DNA from: Luteimonas sp. RC10
Lineage (GTDB): Bacteria > Pseudomonadota > Gammaproteobacteria > Xanthomonadales > Xanthomonadaceae
DNA: 64,000 nt
Assembly: GCF_014192745.1 (NCBI RefSeq)
Contig: NZ_JACHYJ010000010.1
Coordinates: forward strand, 1-64,000
Direction: 5' to 3'
The notes below the pieces were generated by a model. That model was not told the origin of the DNA. It did no database searches and saw nothing but the letters and a program-made list of their open reading frames with translations. Made by a program: the position numbers and the translations under genes. This document shows, piece after piece, positions 36,525 to 45,702 of this stretch (position 1 is the stretch's first letter; each line of letters opens with the position of its first letter).

Positions 36525-37655
36525 ATGAGCCGACGCCCGTTCTTCCGACTCTCCCTGGCCGCGCTGCCATTCGCATTGGCGGCCTGCGCGACGCCTGCCA
36601 ATCACGCCGATGCCCAGGCCGACGACTATCACGCGGTCACGCCGCTGGCCGAGCCCGGACGCCCGGAAGGTGCGCTGCTGCCTTCGGTGCCGCAGCCGCC
36701 GGAACGGCCGGTCGCGCCGCCATCGGTGACCGACCCGGCGATCCCGCGCGCCCAGCGCGTGGAGAATTTCGTCCAGTATACGGCCACGACCTACGGGGTC
36801 GATCCGGCGCGCATCCGCGCCGCGCTGGCGCAGGCCCAGGTCCAGCAGAAGATCCTCGATGCGATCAGCCGCCCGGCCGAGGCCGTGCGGCCCTGGCGCG
36901 ATTACCGGCCGATCTTCATCAACCCCGCGCGCATCGATGGCGGCGTGGCGTTCTATCGCGACAACCGCGAAGCGCTCGAGCGCGTGGCCGCCGACAGCGG
37001 CGTGCCGGCCGAGTACATCGTCGCGATCATCGGCGTGGAAACCAGCTACGGTCGGGTGACCGGCAACTGGAAAGTGCTCGACGCGCTCTACACTCTGGCG
37101 TTCGATTACCCGCCGCGCGCGCCGTTCTTCGCTGGCGAACTGGCGCAGCTGTTCGCGTTGCAGAAGGCCGAGCCGCAGCTTGAGATCGGCGAGCTCAAGG
37201 GCAGCTATGCCGGCGCGATGGGCATGGGGCAGTTCATGCCGTCGAGCTACCGGCTGTGGGCCAAGGACGGTGATGGCGACGGCCGTCGCGACCTGTTGAC
37301 CCACAAGCCCGACGTGTTCGCCTCGATCGCCAACTACTTCGTCGTACACGGTTGGCAGCGCGGCGGGCCGGTGGTCGCGCGCGCGCAGCGCGCCGATGGC
37401 GCCGCCGACTTCAAGCCCGAGAACTGGGAGCCGGTGTATCCGCTGGCCGATCTTGCCGCGCGCGGCTACACGCCGCTCCCCGGCGAGCCCACCGCCGAGG
37501 GCGGCACGCTGCTGTCGCTGGACGGCGAGGCGGGCGCCGAGTACTGGCTGGCCTACCGCAACTTCTACGTGATCACCCGCTACAACCGCTCGCCGATGTA
37601 CTCGCTGTCGGTGCACCAGCTGGCGCAGGCGATCCGGGCGGGGGTCGGTCCGTGA
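36525..37655 (+). CDS. mltB: Membrane-bound lytic murein transglycosylase B
   Basis: A 376-residue lipoprotein (lipobox LAAC, Cys20) that cleaves glycan strands to 1,6-anhydromuramyl ends. The catalytic Glu is in VETSYGR (about residue 173), MGMGQFMPSSYR is the substrate-binding loop, and the NPARIDGG and GDGRRD segments are typical of the MltB (family 3) fold. A 60-residue Pro-rich linker follows the lipobox. Its stop overlaps the rlpA GTG start (GTGA), so wall cleavage and RlpA are coupled. Confidence 0.95.
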   Translation: MSRRPFFRLSLAALPFALAACATPANHADAQADDYHAVTPLAEPGRPEGALLPSVPQPPERPVAPPSVTDPAIPRAQRVENFVQYTATTYGVDPARIRAALAQAQVQQKILDAISRPAEAVRPWRDYRPIFINPARIDGGVAFYRDNREALERVAADSGVPAEYIVAIIGVETSYGRVTGNWKVLDALYTLAFDYPPRAPFFAGELAQLFALQKAEPQLEIGELKGSYAGAMGMGQFMPSSYRLWAKDGDGDGRRDLLTHKPDVFASIANYFVVHGWQRGGPVVARAQRADGAADFKPENWEPVYPLADLAARGYTPLPGEPTAEGGTLLSLDGEAGAEYWLAYRNFYVITRYNRSPMYSLSVHQLAQAIRAGVGP

Positions 37656-38953
37656 TCCGCTGGCTGCTGCCGGCGGCCGCCCTGCTGATGCTCGCCGGCT
37701 GCGCGGGCGCGCCCAAGAAGCCAGTGGCCGCCTCCGGCGGCGAGCGGGTCGGCACGCCGGCGAGTGCCGCATCGTCTGCGCATGGCGCACGTCGGGTGTC
37801 GCCGTACGCGCCGGCGCAGGAGGATCCCCGGACCCGCGGGCACTACACCGCAGGCGGCCTTTACAAGCCCGGTGTCCCCGACAGCCTGCCCGACTACCTG
37901 CCCAACGTCGATGCGATTCCCGAGCCGGAGGTCGTCGACCTGCCGCGTTCGGAGATCGGCAACCGCAGCCCCTACCAGGTGCTCGGAAAGACCTACCGCG
38001 TGCTCGACGACCACAGCGAATTCGTTGAGACCGGCACCGCCTCGTACTACGGCGCCAAGTTCCATGGCCGGCTGACCTCCAATCGCGAGGTCTATGACAT
38101 GTACGCGTTCACCGCGGCGCACAAGTCGCTGCCGCTGCCCAGCTTTGCGCGGGTGACCAACCTCGACACCGGACAGTCGGTGGTGGTGCGGGTCAACGAT
38201 CGCGGCCCGTTCCATGACGGTCGCGTCGTCGACCTGAGCTATGCCGCCGCGGTGAAGATCGGCATCCATCCGGCCGGCACCGGCCGGGTCGAAGTCCGCG
38301 CGCTGAGCCCGGGCGAGAACGCACGCCACGACTACCGCGCCGTTGCACAGGCGCCCACGGCCGCACCCGCTGCCACGGTCGCTACGGCCACGCCGCGCCC
38401 GGCAGCGCCGCAGGCGGCGAGCACGATCGATGCCATCGTCGAGGCCCTGCCGATCGCCAGCGCGCGTGCCGGCGAGCGCCCCGCGCCGCTGCCGCAGCCC
38501 AGCGCGGCGGACGGGCGGTTCAACATGTATCAGAACGGCAAGGTCATGACCGCCGACGATTTCGATGCCTGGCTCGCCGCGCGCGGGCTCAAGCTCGAGA
38601 ACGGACGCCAGGTTCCGATCAACGGCGCCGTTGCGGCCGCGACCGTGCCCGCAGCAGCGCCGGTCCCGGCCACCGCTGCGCCGACGCCCGCGCCCACGCA
38701 TGCGGCCGCAGCGCCGGTGTCGGGCGGCGTCACGCTGCAGGTCGCGGCGTTCGGTGCCCGGGCCAATGCCGAACGGGCGCTCGCCACGCTGCGTGGCGCC
38801 GGCATCGGTGCAGCCCAGCTCGAGGACGGCACCGCCGCCGGCAAGCCGGTCTGGCGCCTGCGCGTGGGCCCGGTCGAGGCCGCGCGTGTCGCCGAGATGA
38901 CCTCACGTGTCGCCGGGCTCGGCTTCGGTGCGCCGACCGTCGTGCGCGACTGA
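37652..38953 (+). CDS. rlpA: Septal/envelope lytic transglycosylase RlpA with SPOR domain
   Basis: A 433-residue lipoprotein (signal ending LAGC, Cys17). The RlpA double-psi beta-barrel (about residues 127-225) carries ETGTASYYGAKFHGRLTSN and VVRVNDRGPF with the catalytic Asp, acting on denuded glycan strands. An Ala/Pro/Thr-rich linker leads to the C-terminal SPOR domain (about 357-433, TLQVAAFGARANAERALATL) that binds the same denuded glycan at the septum. GTG 37652 is chosen because it opens the signal peptide and overlaps the mltB stop. Confidence 0.94.
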   Translation: MIRWLLPAAALLMLAGCAGAPKKPVAASGGERVGTPASAASSAHGARRVSPYAPAQEDPRTRGHYTAGGLYKPGVPDSLPDYLPNVDAIPEPEVVDLPRSEIGNRSPYQVLGKTYRVLDDHSEFVETGTASYYGAKFHGRLTSNREVYDMYAFTAAHKSLPLPSFARVTNLDTGQSVVVRVNDRGPFHDGRVVDLSYAAAVKIGIHPAGTGRVEVRALSPGENARHDYRAVAQAPTAAPAATVATATPRPAAPQAASTIDAIVEALPIASARAGERPAPLPQPSAADGRFNMYQNGKVMTADDFDAWLAARGLKLENGRQVPINGAVAAATVPAAAPVPATAAPTPAPTHAAAAPVSGGVTLQVAAFGARANAERALATLRGAGIGAAQLEDGTAAGKPVWRLRVGPVEAARVAEMTSRVAGLGFGAPTVVRD

Positions 38954-39010
38954 GTATTTCCCATTTTCCCCGCCTGCCGTCGCGGCGGGCATTCCGGAGT
39001 TCCGTTGCAG

Positions 39011-40258
39011 ATGAAAGTGCCTGTCGTCGTTTCGCGCATGCTGCTGGCCGCCATGGCCACCGCGGTGGTCGGCCTTGCGGTCGCCCAGGACCCCGCGCCG
39101 CGGCCGACACCTGCACCGGCGCCTGCGCCGGCCGCCGCCGGCGAGGGAGGCGCTGCCCTCAGCGATGCGCTGCCCACACCGCCGCCGCCGGAGGTGACCG
39201 GTACGGCCTGGGTGCTGATGGACTATGCGACCGGTCAGGTCCTGGCTGGCGAGAATGCCGACCAGCGCGTGGAGCCGGCCAGCATCACCAAGGTGATGAC
39301 CAGCTACGTGATCGCCGCCGAGATGGCGGCCGGCAAGGTCAAGCCGGACGATCAGGTGCTGATGAGCGAGAACGCCTGGCGCAAGGGCGGCGCGGGCACC
39401 GACGGCAGCTACAGCGGCTTTCCGGTGAACCAGCGCGCGCCGCTGCTGGACATGGAGATCGGCATGGTCGTGCAGTCGGGCAACGACGCCGCGATCGCGC
39501 TGGCCGAGCACGTGGCCGGCAGCGAGGAGGCGTTCGCCCAGCTGATGAACGCCTATGCCGAACGCATCGGCATGAAGAACACCCACTTCACCAATGCCAC
39601 CGGCCTGTCCGGCCCGGAGCATTACTCGACCGCGCACGACCTGGCGATCCTGGGCCGCGCGATGGTGCGCGACTATCCCGAGGAATACGCGCACAACAAG
39701 ATCAAGGAATTCACGGTCGGGCCGATCACCCAGCACAACCGCAACCGGCTGCTGTGGCGCGACGACAGCGTGGACGGCATCAAGACCGGTCACCACTCCG
39801 GCGCCGGCTATTGCCTGATGGCCTCGGCGCTGCGCGGCGACCAGCGGCTGATCTCGGTCGTCATGGGCTCGACGAGCGAGGCCCAGCGCGCCACCGATTC
39901 GCTGGCGTTGCTCAACTGGGGGTTCCGCTTCTTCGAGACCCACGCGGTCTACGACGCCCAGAAGGCGGTCTCCACGCAGAAGGTCTGGAAGGGCAAGGCC
40001 GACGAGGTGCAGTTGGGCGTGGCCGAGCCGATGCTGGTCAGCATGCCGCGCGGCAAGTACGCGCAGCTCAAGCCGTCGATGGACATCCCCGAGACCCTGG
40101 TCGCGCCGATCGAGAAGGGCCAGCAGATCGGCACGGTGCGCGTCGTCCTCGACGGCAAGGTTATTGCGCAGCGTCCGCTGGTCGCGCTCGAGGCAGTCGA
40201 GGAGGCCGGCTTCTTCAAGCGGCTGTGGCACGAATTCCTGATGTGGTGGAACTCCTGA
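39011..40258 (+). CDS. dacA: D-alanyl-D-alanine carboxypeptidase (PBP5/6 type)
   Basis: A 415-residue periplasmic carboxypeptidase trimming pentapeptides. Signal peptide, a Pro/Ala linker (residues 28-55), then the catalytic domain with Ser91-Ile-Thr-Lys94 (SITK), Ser156-Gly-Asn158 and Lys258-Thr-Gly260. The C-terminal amphipathic anchor helix is FFKRLWHEFLMWW. Starts: ATG 39011 has GGAG eleven bases upstream; TTG 39005 has it five bases upstream, so either may be used. It closes the rod-shape block and is followed by a strong terminator. Confidence 0.95.
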   Translation: MKVPVVVSRMLLAAMATAVVGLAVAQDPAPRPTPAPAPAPAAAGEGGAALSDALPTPPPPEVTGTAWVLMDYATGQVLAGENADQRVEPASITKVMTSYVIAAEMAAGKVKPDDQVLMSENAWRKGGAGTDGSYSGFPVNQRAPLLDMEIGMVVQSGNDAAIALAEHVAGSEEAFAQLMNAYAERIGMKNTHFTNATGLSGPEHYSTAHDLAILGRAMVRDYPEEYAHNKIKEFTVGPITQHNRNRLLWRDDSVDGIKTGHHSGAGYCLMASALRGDQRLISVVMGSTSEAQRATDSLALLNWGFRFFETHAVYDAQKAVSTQKVWKGKADEVQLGVAEPMLVSMPRGKYAQLKPSMDIPETLVAPIEKGQQIGTVRVVLDGKVIAQRPLVALEAVEEAGFFKRLWHEFLMWWNS

Positions 40259-40278
40259 GTCCACTTGATCGCTAAAGA

Positions 40279-40302
40279 GGCCGGCAAATGCCGGCCTTTT
40301 TT
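40279..40302 (+). terminator. Rho-independent terminator after dacA
   Basis: GGCCGGCA-AA-TGCCGGCC, an 8-bp perfect stem, is followed by six T residues, 20 bases past the dacA stop. Confidence 0.92.
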
Positions 40303-40318
40303 GGCTTCGAAGCCGGAT

Positions 40319-40375
40319 AAAACCGGGGTCAGAGTGCAATTTCGCTACGCGAAATTGCACTCTGACCCCGGTTTT
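40319..40375 (+). repeat. Perfect 27-bp inverted repeat
   Basis: Two perfect 27-base arms (40319-40345 and 40349-40375) flank a 3-base loop (TAC). The arm reads AAAACCGGGGTCAGAGTGCA then ATTTCGC. A half-copy lies at 26240-26264. Related GGGGTCAGAGTGCAATTT sequences are, from general knowledge, common intergenic repeats in xanthomonads and may be mobilised by REP-associated tyrosine transposases; no such gene is here. It sits between the dacA terminator and the DUF493 promoter. Confidence 0.85.
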
Positions 40376-40401
40376 GCGGGCGGGGCTCGCACCGCCATCG
40401 C

Positions 40402-40430
40402 TTGGGTTCGGCCCCAGCAGCCCCGATAAT
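40402..40430 (+). promoter_or_regulatory. Promoter of the DUF493-BLUF-lipB group, leaderless geometry
   Basis: TTGGGT (40402-40407) and GATAAT (40425-40430) with a 17-base spacer; the DUF493 ATG begins six bases later. It is the best -35/-10 pair of the leaderless-type promoters in the window, and no Shine-Dalgarno precedes the ATG. Confidence 0.55.
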
Positions 40431-40436
40431 CCGTCG

Positions 40437-40715
40437 ATGGACATCAAATCAGACAATCCCGAGCACGGCTTCCAGTTCCCGGGCGTGTTCGAACTCACCG
40501 CGATGGGCGCCGCCGATGCCGGCCTGGAGACCGAACTGCCGCGACTGCTCGGCGATGCCGGCGTGGCCGTGCTGCACGAGACGGTGAACACCCGCGCCTC
40601 GAGCGGTGGGCGCTACGTGTCGGTGCGCCTGAGCATCCGCGCCGAGACGCGTGCGCAGTACGACGCGGCGCACGAGGCCTTGCGCGCGCATCCCGAGGTC
40701 AAGTGGACGCTGTGA
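40437..40715 (+). CDS. ybeD: YbeD family protein (DUF493)
   Basis: A 92-residue ACT-like small protein of the YbeD/DUF493 family, encoded next to lipB in many proteobacteria. FQFPGVFELTAMG and the C-terminal SVRLSIRAETRAQYDAAHEAL and HPEVKWTL are typical. An allosteric role in lipoate metabolism is suspected but unproven. The ATG at 40437 follows a -10 by six bases. The BLUF gene starts 34 bases downstream. Confidence 0.92.
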   Translation: MDIKSDNPEHGFQFPGVFELTAMGAADAGLETELPRLLGDAGVAVLHETVNTRASSGGRYVSVRLSIRAETRAQYDAAHEALRAHPEVKWTL

Positions 40716-40749
40716 CCCACTCGCAATCCAGGTGCAGGGCGTCCCGCGC

Positions 40750-41217
40750 GTGAACCGGCAGTTGCTCTATCGCAGCGGGCAGCTGTACGAGTTCACCGCG
40801 TCCGACATGCGCGCGTTGTTGCAGCACGCCCGCCAGGCCAATGCGCCGCGCGGCGTCGGCGGCCTGCTGGCACTGCGCGACGGCTTGTTCATGCAATTGC
40901 TGGAGGGCCCGGCCCCCGTGGTCGATGCGCTGTTTTCACGGATCGCTGCCGATCCCCGGCATTGCGAAGTCCGCCTGCTGGTGCGCGCCGAGCGCGCCGC
41001 GCCGCTGCTGCCGGACTGCCCGATGGCCTGGGCCGAGGCGCCGCCCGAAGACGGCGAGGCGCTGGCGTTCGCCGAGCTCCAGACCGACCACCGCGCGCTG
41101 GCCCAACTCGAGCGGGCCGGCGACGACCCGGTTGCCAGGACCCTGTGCGCGTTCCTGGACGGGGCGTCCGTGCCGCGGGGCGGGCTGGTGCCGGCGTTCG
41201 CGGGAGGGTGGGCATGA
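40750..41217 (+). CDS. BLUF-domain blue-light photoreceptor
   Basis: A 155-residue protein whose N-terminal 95 residues match the FAD-binding BLUF fold. The photocycle residues fall at their canonical positions: Tyr7 (QLLYRS), Asn31 (RQANAPRG) and Gln49 (FMQLLEGP); [13 protein letters not shown] and PDCPMAWAE complete the domain with the Met/Trp strand. No output domain such as EAL is fused; the rest is a short helical C-terminus, so it must signal by protein contact. GTG 40750 is chosen since it places Tyr at position 7. Its stop overlaps the lipB start (ATGA). A longer start at GTG 40732 is possible. Confidence 0.88.
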   Translation: MNRQLLYRSGQLYEFTASDMRALLQHARQANAPRGVGGLLALRDGLFMQLLEGPAPVVDALFSRIAADPRHCEVRLLVRAERAAPLLPDCPMAWAEAPPEDGEALAFAELQTDHRALAQLERAGDDPVARTLCAFLDGASVPRGGLVPAFAGGWA

Positions 41218-41897
41218 CCGACGCGTCGTCGCCGCTGCCTGCGTCCGTGCGCCGGCTCGGGCGCCAGGCCTATATCCCGGTCTGGCAGGCCATGCAGCGC
41301 TTCACCGATGCCCGCGACGCGAGCACCGACGATGAGCTGTGGGTCGTCGAGCACGACCCGGTGTTCACTCTCGGCCAGGCCGGCAAGCCCGAGCACGTAC
41401 TGGCGCCGGGCGACATTCCGGTCGTCCAGGTCGACCGCGGCGGACAGGTGACCTATCACGGCCCCGGCCAACTGGTGGTCTACCCGCTGCTGGATCTGCC
41501 GCGGCTGAAGGTCGGCGTGCGCGAGTACGTCTGCCGGATCGAGCAGGCGGTCATCGACACGTTGGCCGACTGGAACATCGAGGCGGTGCGCCGCGAAGGC
41601 GCGCCCGGCGTCTATGTCGCCGGCGCCAAGATCGCCGCGCTCGGCATCCGCGTCCGGCGCGGTCGCACCTTCCATGGCCTTGCATTCAACGTCGCGATGG
41701 ACCTCGAACCGTTCCAGCGGATCAATCCCTGCGGCTACCAGGGCCTGCAGGTGGTCTCGCTGGCCGATCTGGGCGGCAGTGCCTCGACCGACGCGGTCGC
41801 GCCGGTGTTGCTGGCGCATTTGGCGCAGCAGTTCGGCCTGGTTCTGTCGGACGCGCCGGCTCCGGCGCTTCCCGAGGCCGTGCCGCTGCCCCGCTGA
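41214..41897 (+). CDS. lipB: Lipoyl(octanoyl) transferase
   Basis: A 227-residue enzyme moving octanoyl from acyl carrier protein to lipoate-dependent enzymes. The signature [18 protein letters not shown] (residues 75-92) and the catalytic pair Lys139 (AGAKIAALG) and Cys173 (NPCGYQGLQ) are present. It overlaps the BLUF gene by four bases, so it depends on that gene for translation coupling. lipA follows after 81 bases with its own promoter candidate. Confidence 0.97.
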   Translation: MTDASSPLPASVRRLGRQAYIPVWQAMQRFTDARDASTDDELWVVEHDPVFTLGQAGKPEHVLAPGDIPVVQVDRGGQVTYHGPGQLVVYPLLDLPRLKVGVREYVCRIEQAVIDTLADWNIEAVRREGAPGVYVAGAKIAALGIRVRRGRTFHGLAFNVAMDLEPFQRINPCGYQGLQVVSLADLGGSASTDAVAPVLLAHLAQQFGLVLSDAPAPALPEAVPLPR

Positions 41898-41920
41898 CAC
41901 GCAGCGTCTCCTGCCTGCGG

Positions 41921-41949
41921 CAGACACTGCGGGGGCAGGGGCCTACAAT
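41921..41949 (+). promoter_or_regulatory. Putative promoter of lipA
   Basis: CAGACA (41921-41926) and TACAAT (41944-41949) are 17 bases apart, in the gap between lipB and lipA. The -10 ends 29 bases before the lipA ATG. Confidence 0.5.
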
Positions 41950-41978
41950 GGCGGTCCGATCCGCGCAATGCCTTCGCC

Positions 41979-42983
41979 ATGACCCAGACCGCCGACAAAT
42001 CGATTCCGCTGCAGGTGGTGTCCGCGCCGCCGGCATCGCTGGAGACCGGCGTCAAGCAGGTGGCTGGCGACAAGATCGCCCGTTCGCCGGTGCAGTTCGC
42101 GCAGGCGCCGGTGCTGCGCAAGCCCTCGTGGATCCGCGTGCGCATCCCGTCCAACGGCGCGGTCGCTGCGCTCAAGTCGAAGCTGCGCGAGAACCGGCTG
42201 GTCACGGTCTGCGAAGAAGCCAGCTGCCCGAACATCCATGAGTGCTTCGGCCACGGCACCGCGACGTTCATGATCCTGGGCGAGGTCTGCACCCGCCGTT
42301 GCTCCTTCTGCGACGTCGCCCACGGCCGGCCCAAGCCGCCGGATGCTTCGGAGCCGCGGAACCTGGCGAACACGATCGCCGACATGGGGCTGAAGTACGT
42401 GGTGATCACCTCGGTCGACCGCGACGACCTGCGCGACGGCGGGGCCCAGCATTTCGTCGACTGCATCCGCGAAGTCCGCGCGCAGTCGCCGCACATCCGC
42501 ATCGAGATCCTCACGCCCGACTTCCGCGGCAAGGGCCGCATGGAGCGCGCGCTGGAGATCCTGCGGACCGATCCGCCGGACGTGTTCAACCACAATGTGG
42601 AGACCGTGCCGGACCTGTATCGCAATGTCCGGCCCGGCGCCGACTACCAGTGGTCGCTGACCCTGCTGCAGAAGTTCAAGGCCCAGCACCCGGACGTGTC
42701 GACCAAGTCGGGCATCATGCTCGGCCTGGGCGAGACCATGGAGCAGGTGCAGGGCACGCTGCGCGACCTGCGCGCGCACGACGTGGACATGGTCACCATC
42801 GGGCAGTATCTGCAGCCCTCCGCGCACCACCATCCCGTGCTGCGCTACTGGACCCCCGACGAGTTCAAGGCCCTCGAGGATTACGGCATGGCGCTGGGTT
42901 TCAGCCACGTCGCCTCCGGCCCGCTGGTGCGCTCGTCCTACCACGCCGATCGCCAGGCGATGGAAGCCGGCGTCGCCGCCTGA
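41979..42983 (+). CDS. lipA: Lipoyl synthase (radical SAM)
   Basis: A 334-residue enzyme inserting two sulfurs into octanoyl chains. The auxiliary [4Fe-4S] cluster ligands are Cys78, Cys83 and Cys89 ([12 protein letters not shown]). The radical-SAM ligands are Cys104, Cys108 and Cys111 (CTRRCSFC). The C-terminal RSSYHAD serine, ligand to the auxiliary cluster, is intact. The N-terminal 40 residues are longer than in some species, normal for this group. It completes the lipoate pathway begun by lipB. Confidence 0.98.
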   Translation: MTQTADKSIPLQVVSAPPASLETGVKQVAGDKIARSPVQFAQAPVLRKPSWIRVRIPSNGAVAALKSKLRENRLVTVCEEASCPNIHECFGHGTATFMILGEVCTRRCSFCDVAHGRPKPPDASEPRNLANTIADMGLKYVVITSVDRDDLRDGGAQHFVDCIREVRAQSPHIRIEILTPDFRGKGRMERALEILRTDPPDVFNHNVETVPDLYRNVRPGADYQWSLTLLQKFKAQHPDVSTKSGIMLGLGETMEQVQGTLRDLRAHDVDMVTIGQYLQPSAHHHPVLRYWTPDEFKALEDYGMALGFSHVASGPLVRSSYHADRQAMEAGVAA

Positions 42984-43183
42984 GCCATGCCCGGCTCGCG
43001 GCGCCGAGCCTGACGAACGGGTGAACGCCGGCCCCCGGCGGGGCGCAGCGTGTCCGCAACACAACGAATCGCGCGTCCGGCTTGCATCGGACATGCAACT
43101 TTCGGCACTGTCATCACGTCTATTCACGCGACAGGCTCGACGACCTGTCCATGATTTCCCGAACCCGCAGCGCAGGACACCGA

Positions 43184-45373
43184 ATGAAAGCTTCCCGTGT
43201 CGTTTCCGGCTCACTGATCGCCCTGGCGCTGGCGGTGCCGTTGGCGCTGATGGCCAGGCCCGACGCCATCGCCGAGGTCCCGGCGACGCCGAACGTGGAC
43301 CAGGTCGCGGCGTCCAAGCTCGTCTACGGGTTGCTGTCCGACAGTCGCTACGCCTACCGGCCGCGTCCGCTCGATGCGGGCATGTCAAGCGAGATCTTCG
43401 ACCGGTACTTCGAGAATCTGGATCCGGGCAAGGTCTTCTTCACCCAGCAGGACATCACGCGCTTCGAGGCGTTGCGGCCGAAGATGGGCGCGGCGGTGCG
43501 CGACGGCGACATCGCGCCGGCGCTGGAGATCTTCGCACTGTTCAAGACCCGCGTCGCCGAGCGCACCGCGCAGGCCCGCAACCTGCTGTCGCAGGACATT
43601 TTCGACTTCAGCGGTAACGACCGCTGGGAATACGACCGCAAGGACGCTGCGTGGGCGGCCGACGGCGCCGAGCTCGACGCGCTGTGGCGGCAGTCGGTGC
43701 GCAACGACTGGCTGCGCCTGAAGCTGGCCGGCAAGCAGCCTGACGAGATCCGCAAGACGCTCGATCGGCGCTATCTCAACCAGGCGAACACGGTCGCCGC
43801 GTACAACGACGAGGACGCGTTCAGCAGCTTCCTCAACGCCTACACCGGCGTCATCGATCCGCACACCGACTACTTCAACCCGCGCGCCGCGCGTCTGTTC
43901 AACCAGAGCATGTCGCTGTCGCTCGAAGGCATCGGTGCGCAGCTGCAGAAGCAGGACGATGTGGTGGTGATCCGCGAGGTCATCGCCGGTGGCCCGGCGG
44001 CGCTGAGCAACCGCTTCAAGCCCGGCGATCGCATCGTCGGCGTCGGCCAGGGCACCAACGGGCCGATGGAGGACGTGATCGGCTGGCGCATCGACGACGT
44101 GGTCGAGAAGATCAAGGGCCCCAAGGACACCCAGGTGCGCCTGGATGTGATCCCCGCCGAGGCCACGCTCGACAGCGAGCCGGTGCGCATCACGCTCACC
44201 CGCGCCCGCGTGCGCCTGGAAGAGCAGGCCGCGAAGGCCGAGACGCTGACGCTGCCGGCGACTGAGGGCGGTGTCGACAAGCGCATCGGCGTGATCAAGC
44301 TGCCGGCGTTCTATCAGGACTTCGAAGGGCGTCGCAGCCGCAACGGCGAGTACGCGTCGGCGACGCGCGATGTGGCCCGCCTGCTCGAGCAGTTCAAGCA
44401 AGAGAAGGTCGACGGCGTGGTGCTGGACCTGCGCAACAACGGCGGTGGATCGTTGAACGAGGCGGTCGAACTGACCGGTCTGTTCATCGACCAGGGCCCG
44501 GTGGTGCAGGTGCGCGAGTCGGGCGGCCGTGTCGGCGTGCAGGCCGATCGCGATCCCGGCGTCGCCTGGGACGGCCCGCTGGCGGTGCTGATCAACCGCG
44601 GTTCGGCCTCGGCCTCGGAAATCGTCGCCGGCGCCATCCAGGACTACGGGCGGGGCCTGATCATCGGCGAGACCACGTTCGGCAAGGGCACGGTGCAGAA
44701 CCTGGTTGATCTGGACCGGTGGCCGGCCAACGAGAACAAGCGCTACGGGCAGGTCAAGCTGACGATCGCGCAGTTCTTCCTGCCGGGTGGCAGCAGCACC
44801 CAGAACAAGGGTGTCGAGCCGGACATCCACTTCCCGGTGACGGTGGATGCCACCGAGTTCGGCGAGAGCACCTACGACAACGCCCTGCCGTGGTCGCGTA
44901 TCGCCGCCGTGCCGCACACCCAGTACGGCAACTTCGGCGAACTGCTGCCGCAGCTCGAACAGCTCCACGACACCCGCGTCGCCACCGACAAGGAATTCCA
45001 GTGGTGGGCCGAGGACATCGCCGAGTTCCGGGCCGAGCGCGAGAAGAAGTGGGTCTCGCTCAACGAGGCTGAGCGGCGCGCCGAGCGCGATCGCCAGACC
45101 GCCAAGCGCGCGCAGCGCCAGGAAGAGCGCAAGGCGCTGGGCCTGGAGCTCGATCCGCTGGCCGAGGACTCCGACGACGACGGCCTGCAGGCGAGCGAGC
45201 GTGCGATCGCGCAGCAGGCCCGTCTGGAGAAGGCGGCCGAGGAGCGTCCGGACCCGTTGCTGCGCGAGGCCTCGGCGATCCTGGCCGATGCCGTGCGGCT
45301 GCTCAACAACGACCGCAAGCTCTCGGCCTCGGTGCTGCCCGAATCGACCGGCCCTGGCCGCTGGGCGCGCTGA
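43184..45373 (+). CDS. prc: Tail-specific protease Prc (carboxy-terminal processing)
   Basis: A 729-residue periplasmic S41 protease that degrades envelope proteins with nonpolar C-termini and controls wall hydrolases such as MepS. Signal peptide, helical N-terminal domain, PDZ (about 215-310, SLSLEGIGAQLQKQDDVVVI), then the catalytic domain with Ser476 (in GSASASE) and Lys501 (FGKG), 25 residues apart as in E. coli Prc. A DUF3340 C-terminal region follows. ATG 43184 gives the clean signal peptide; ATG 43151 is an upstream alternative. Confidence 0.95.
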   Translation: MKASRVVSGSLIALALAVPLALMARPDAIAEVPATPNVDQVAASKLVYGLLSDSRYAYRPRPLDAGMSSEIFDRYFENLDPGKVFFTQQDITRFEALRPKMGAAVRDGDIAPALEIFALFKTRVAERTAQARNLLSQDIFDFSGNDRWEYDRKDAAWAADGAELDALWRQSVRNDWLRLKLAGKQPDEIRKTLDRRYLNQANTVAAYNDEDAFSSFLNAYTGVIDPHTDYFNPRAARLFNQSMSLSLEGIGAQLQKQDDVVVIREVIAGGPAALSNRFKPGDRIVGVGQGTNGPMEDVIGWRIDDVVEKIKGPKDTQVRLDVIPAEATLDSEPVRITLTRARVRLEEQAAKAETLTLPATEGGVDKRIGVIKLPAFYQDFEGRRSRNGEYASATRDVARLLEQFKQEKVDGVVLDLRNNGGGSLNEAVELTGLFIDQGPVVQVRESGGRVGVQADRDPGVAWDGPLAVLINRGSASASEIVAGAIQDYGRGLIIGETTFGKGTVQNLVDLDRWPANENKRYGQVKLTIAQFFLPGGSSTQNKGVEPDIHFPVTVDATEFGESTYDNALPWSRIAAVPHTQYGNFGELLPQLEQLHDTRVATDKEFQWWAEDIAEFRAEREKKWVSLNEAERRAERDRQTAKRAQRQEERKALGLELDPLAEDSDDDGLQASERAIAQQARLEKAAEERPDPLLREASAILADAVRLLNNDRKLSASVLPESTGPGRWAR

Positions 45374-45702
45374 GCCACGCTCGCAACCGGTTCCAGAAAG
45401 CCGCCGCGCCCTGTCGCGGCGGTTTTTTTTGCTCCGGCGCTGGCAGCGGGTTGCCCGTGCGAAACGACGCCGCGATGGAGAACGCGTCCCACGACGCGTG
45501 CATTGGCGCGTAAGCCGCGACAGGCGGATGCCTGTCGCCGTCGGTGCACCGGATGCACAGGTCCAGTGACCGGGCGCTGCTGGTGCGTGCAGAGGTTGGC
45601 ATCACGCCCTGCAACACCGCCATTCCAGCCATGCAACGGGCGCCGGGCGTAGAATCTGCGGCCCGCTGATGCGGGTCTTCCCCCTTTCTCGGAACTGCCC
45701 CC
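45374..45702. other. Intergenic region, 329 bases, with terminator, hairpin and -10-like motif
   Basis: After the prc terminator there is a second hairpin CGACAGGC-GGAT-GCCTGTCG (45518-45537), without T-run. A -10-like TAGAAT lies at 45650-45655, about 47 bases before the EamA gene, without a clear -35. No gene is supported. Confidence 0.5.
45401..45430 (+). terminator. Rho-independent terminator after prc
   Basis: CCGCCGCG-CCCTGT-CGCGGCGG followed by eight T residues, starting 27 bases after the prc stop. Confidence 0.93.

Noticed and set aside
40319-40375. 27-bp palindrome as the dacA terminator
   Set aside because: A standard terminator with six T residues already lies at 40279-40302; identity of the arms and a second copy make a repeat more likely.
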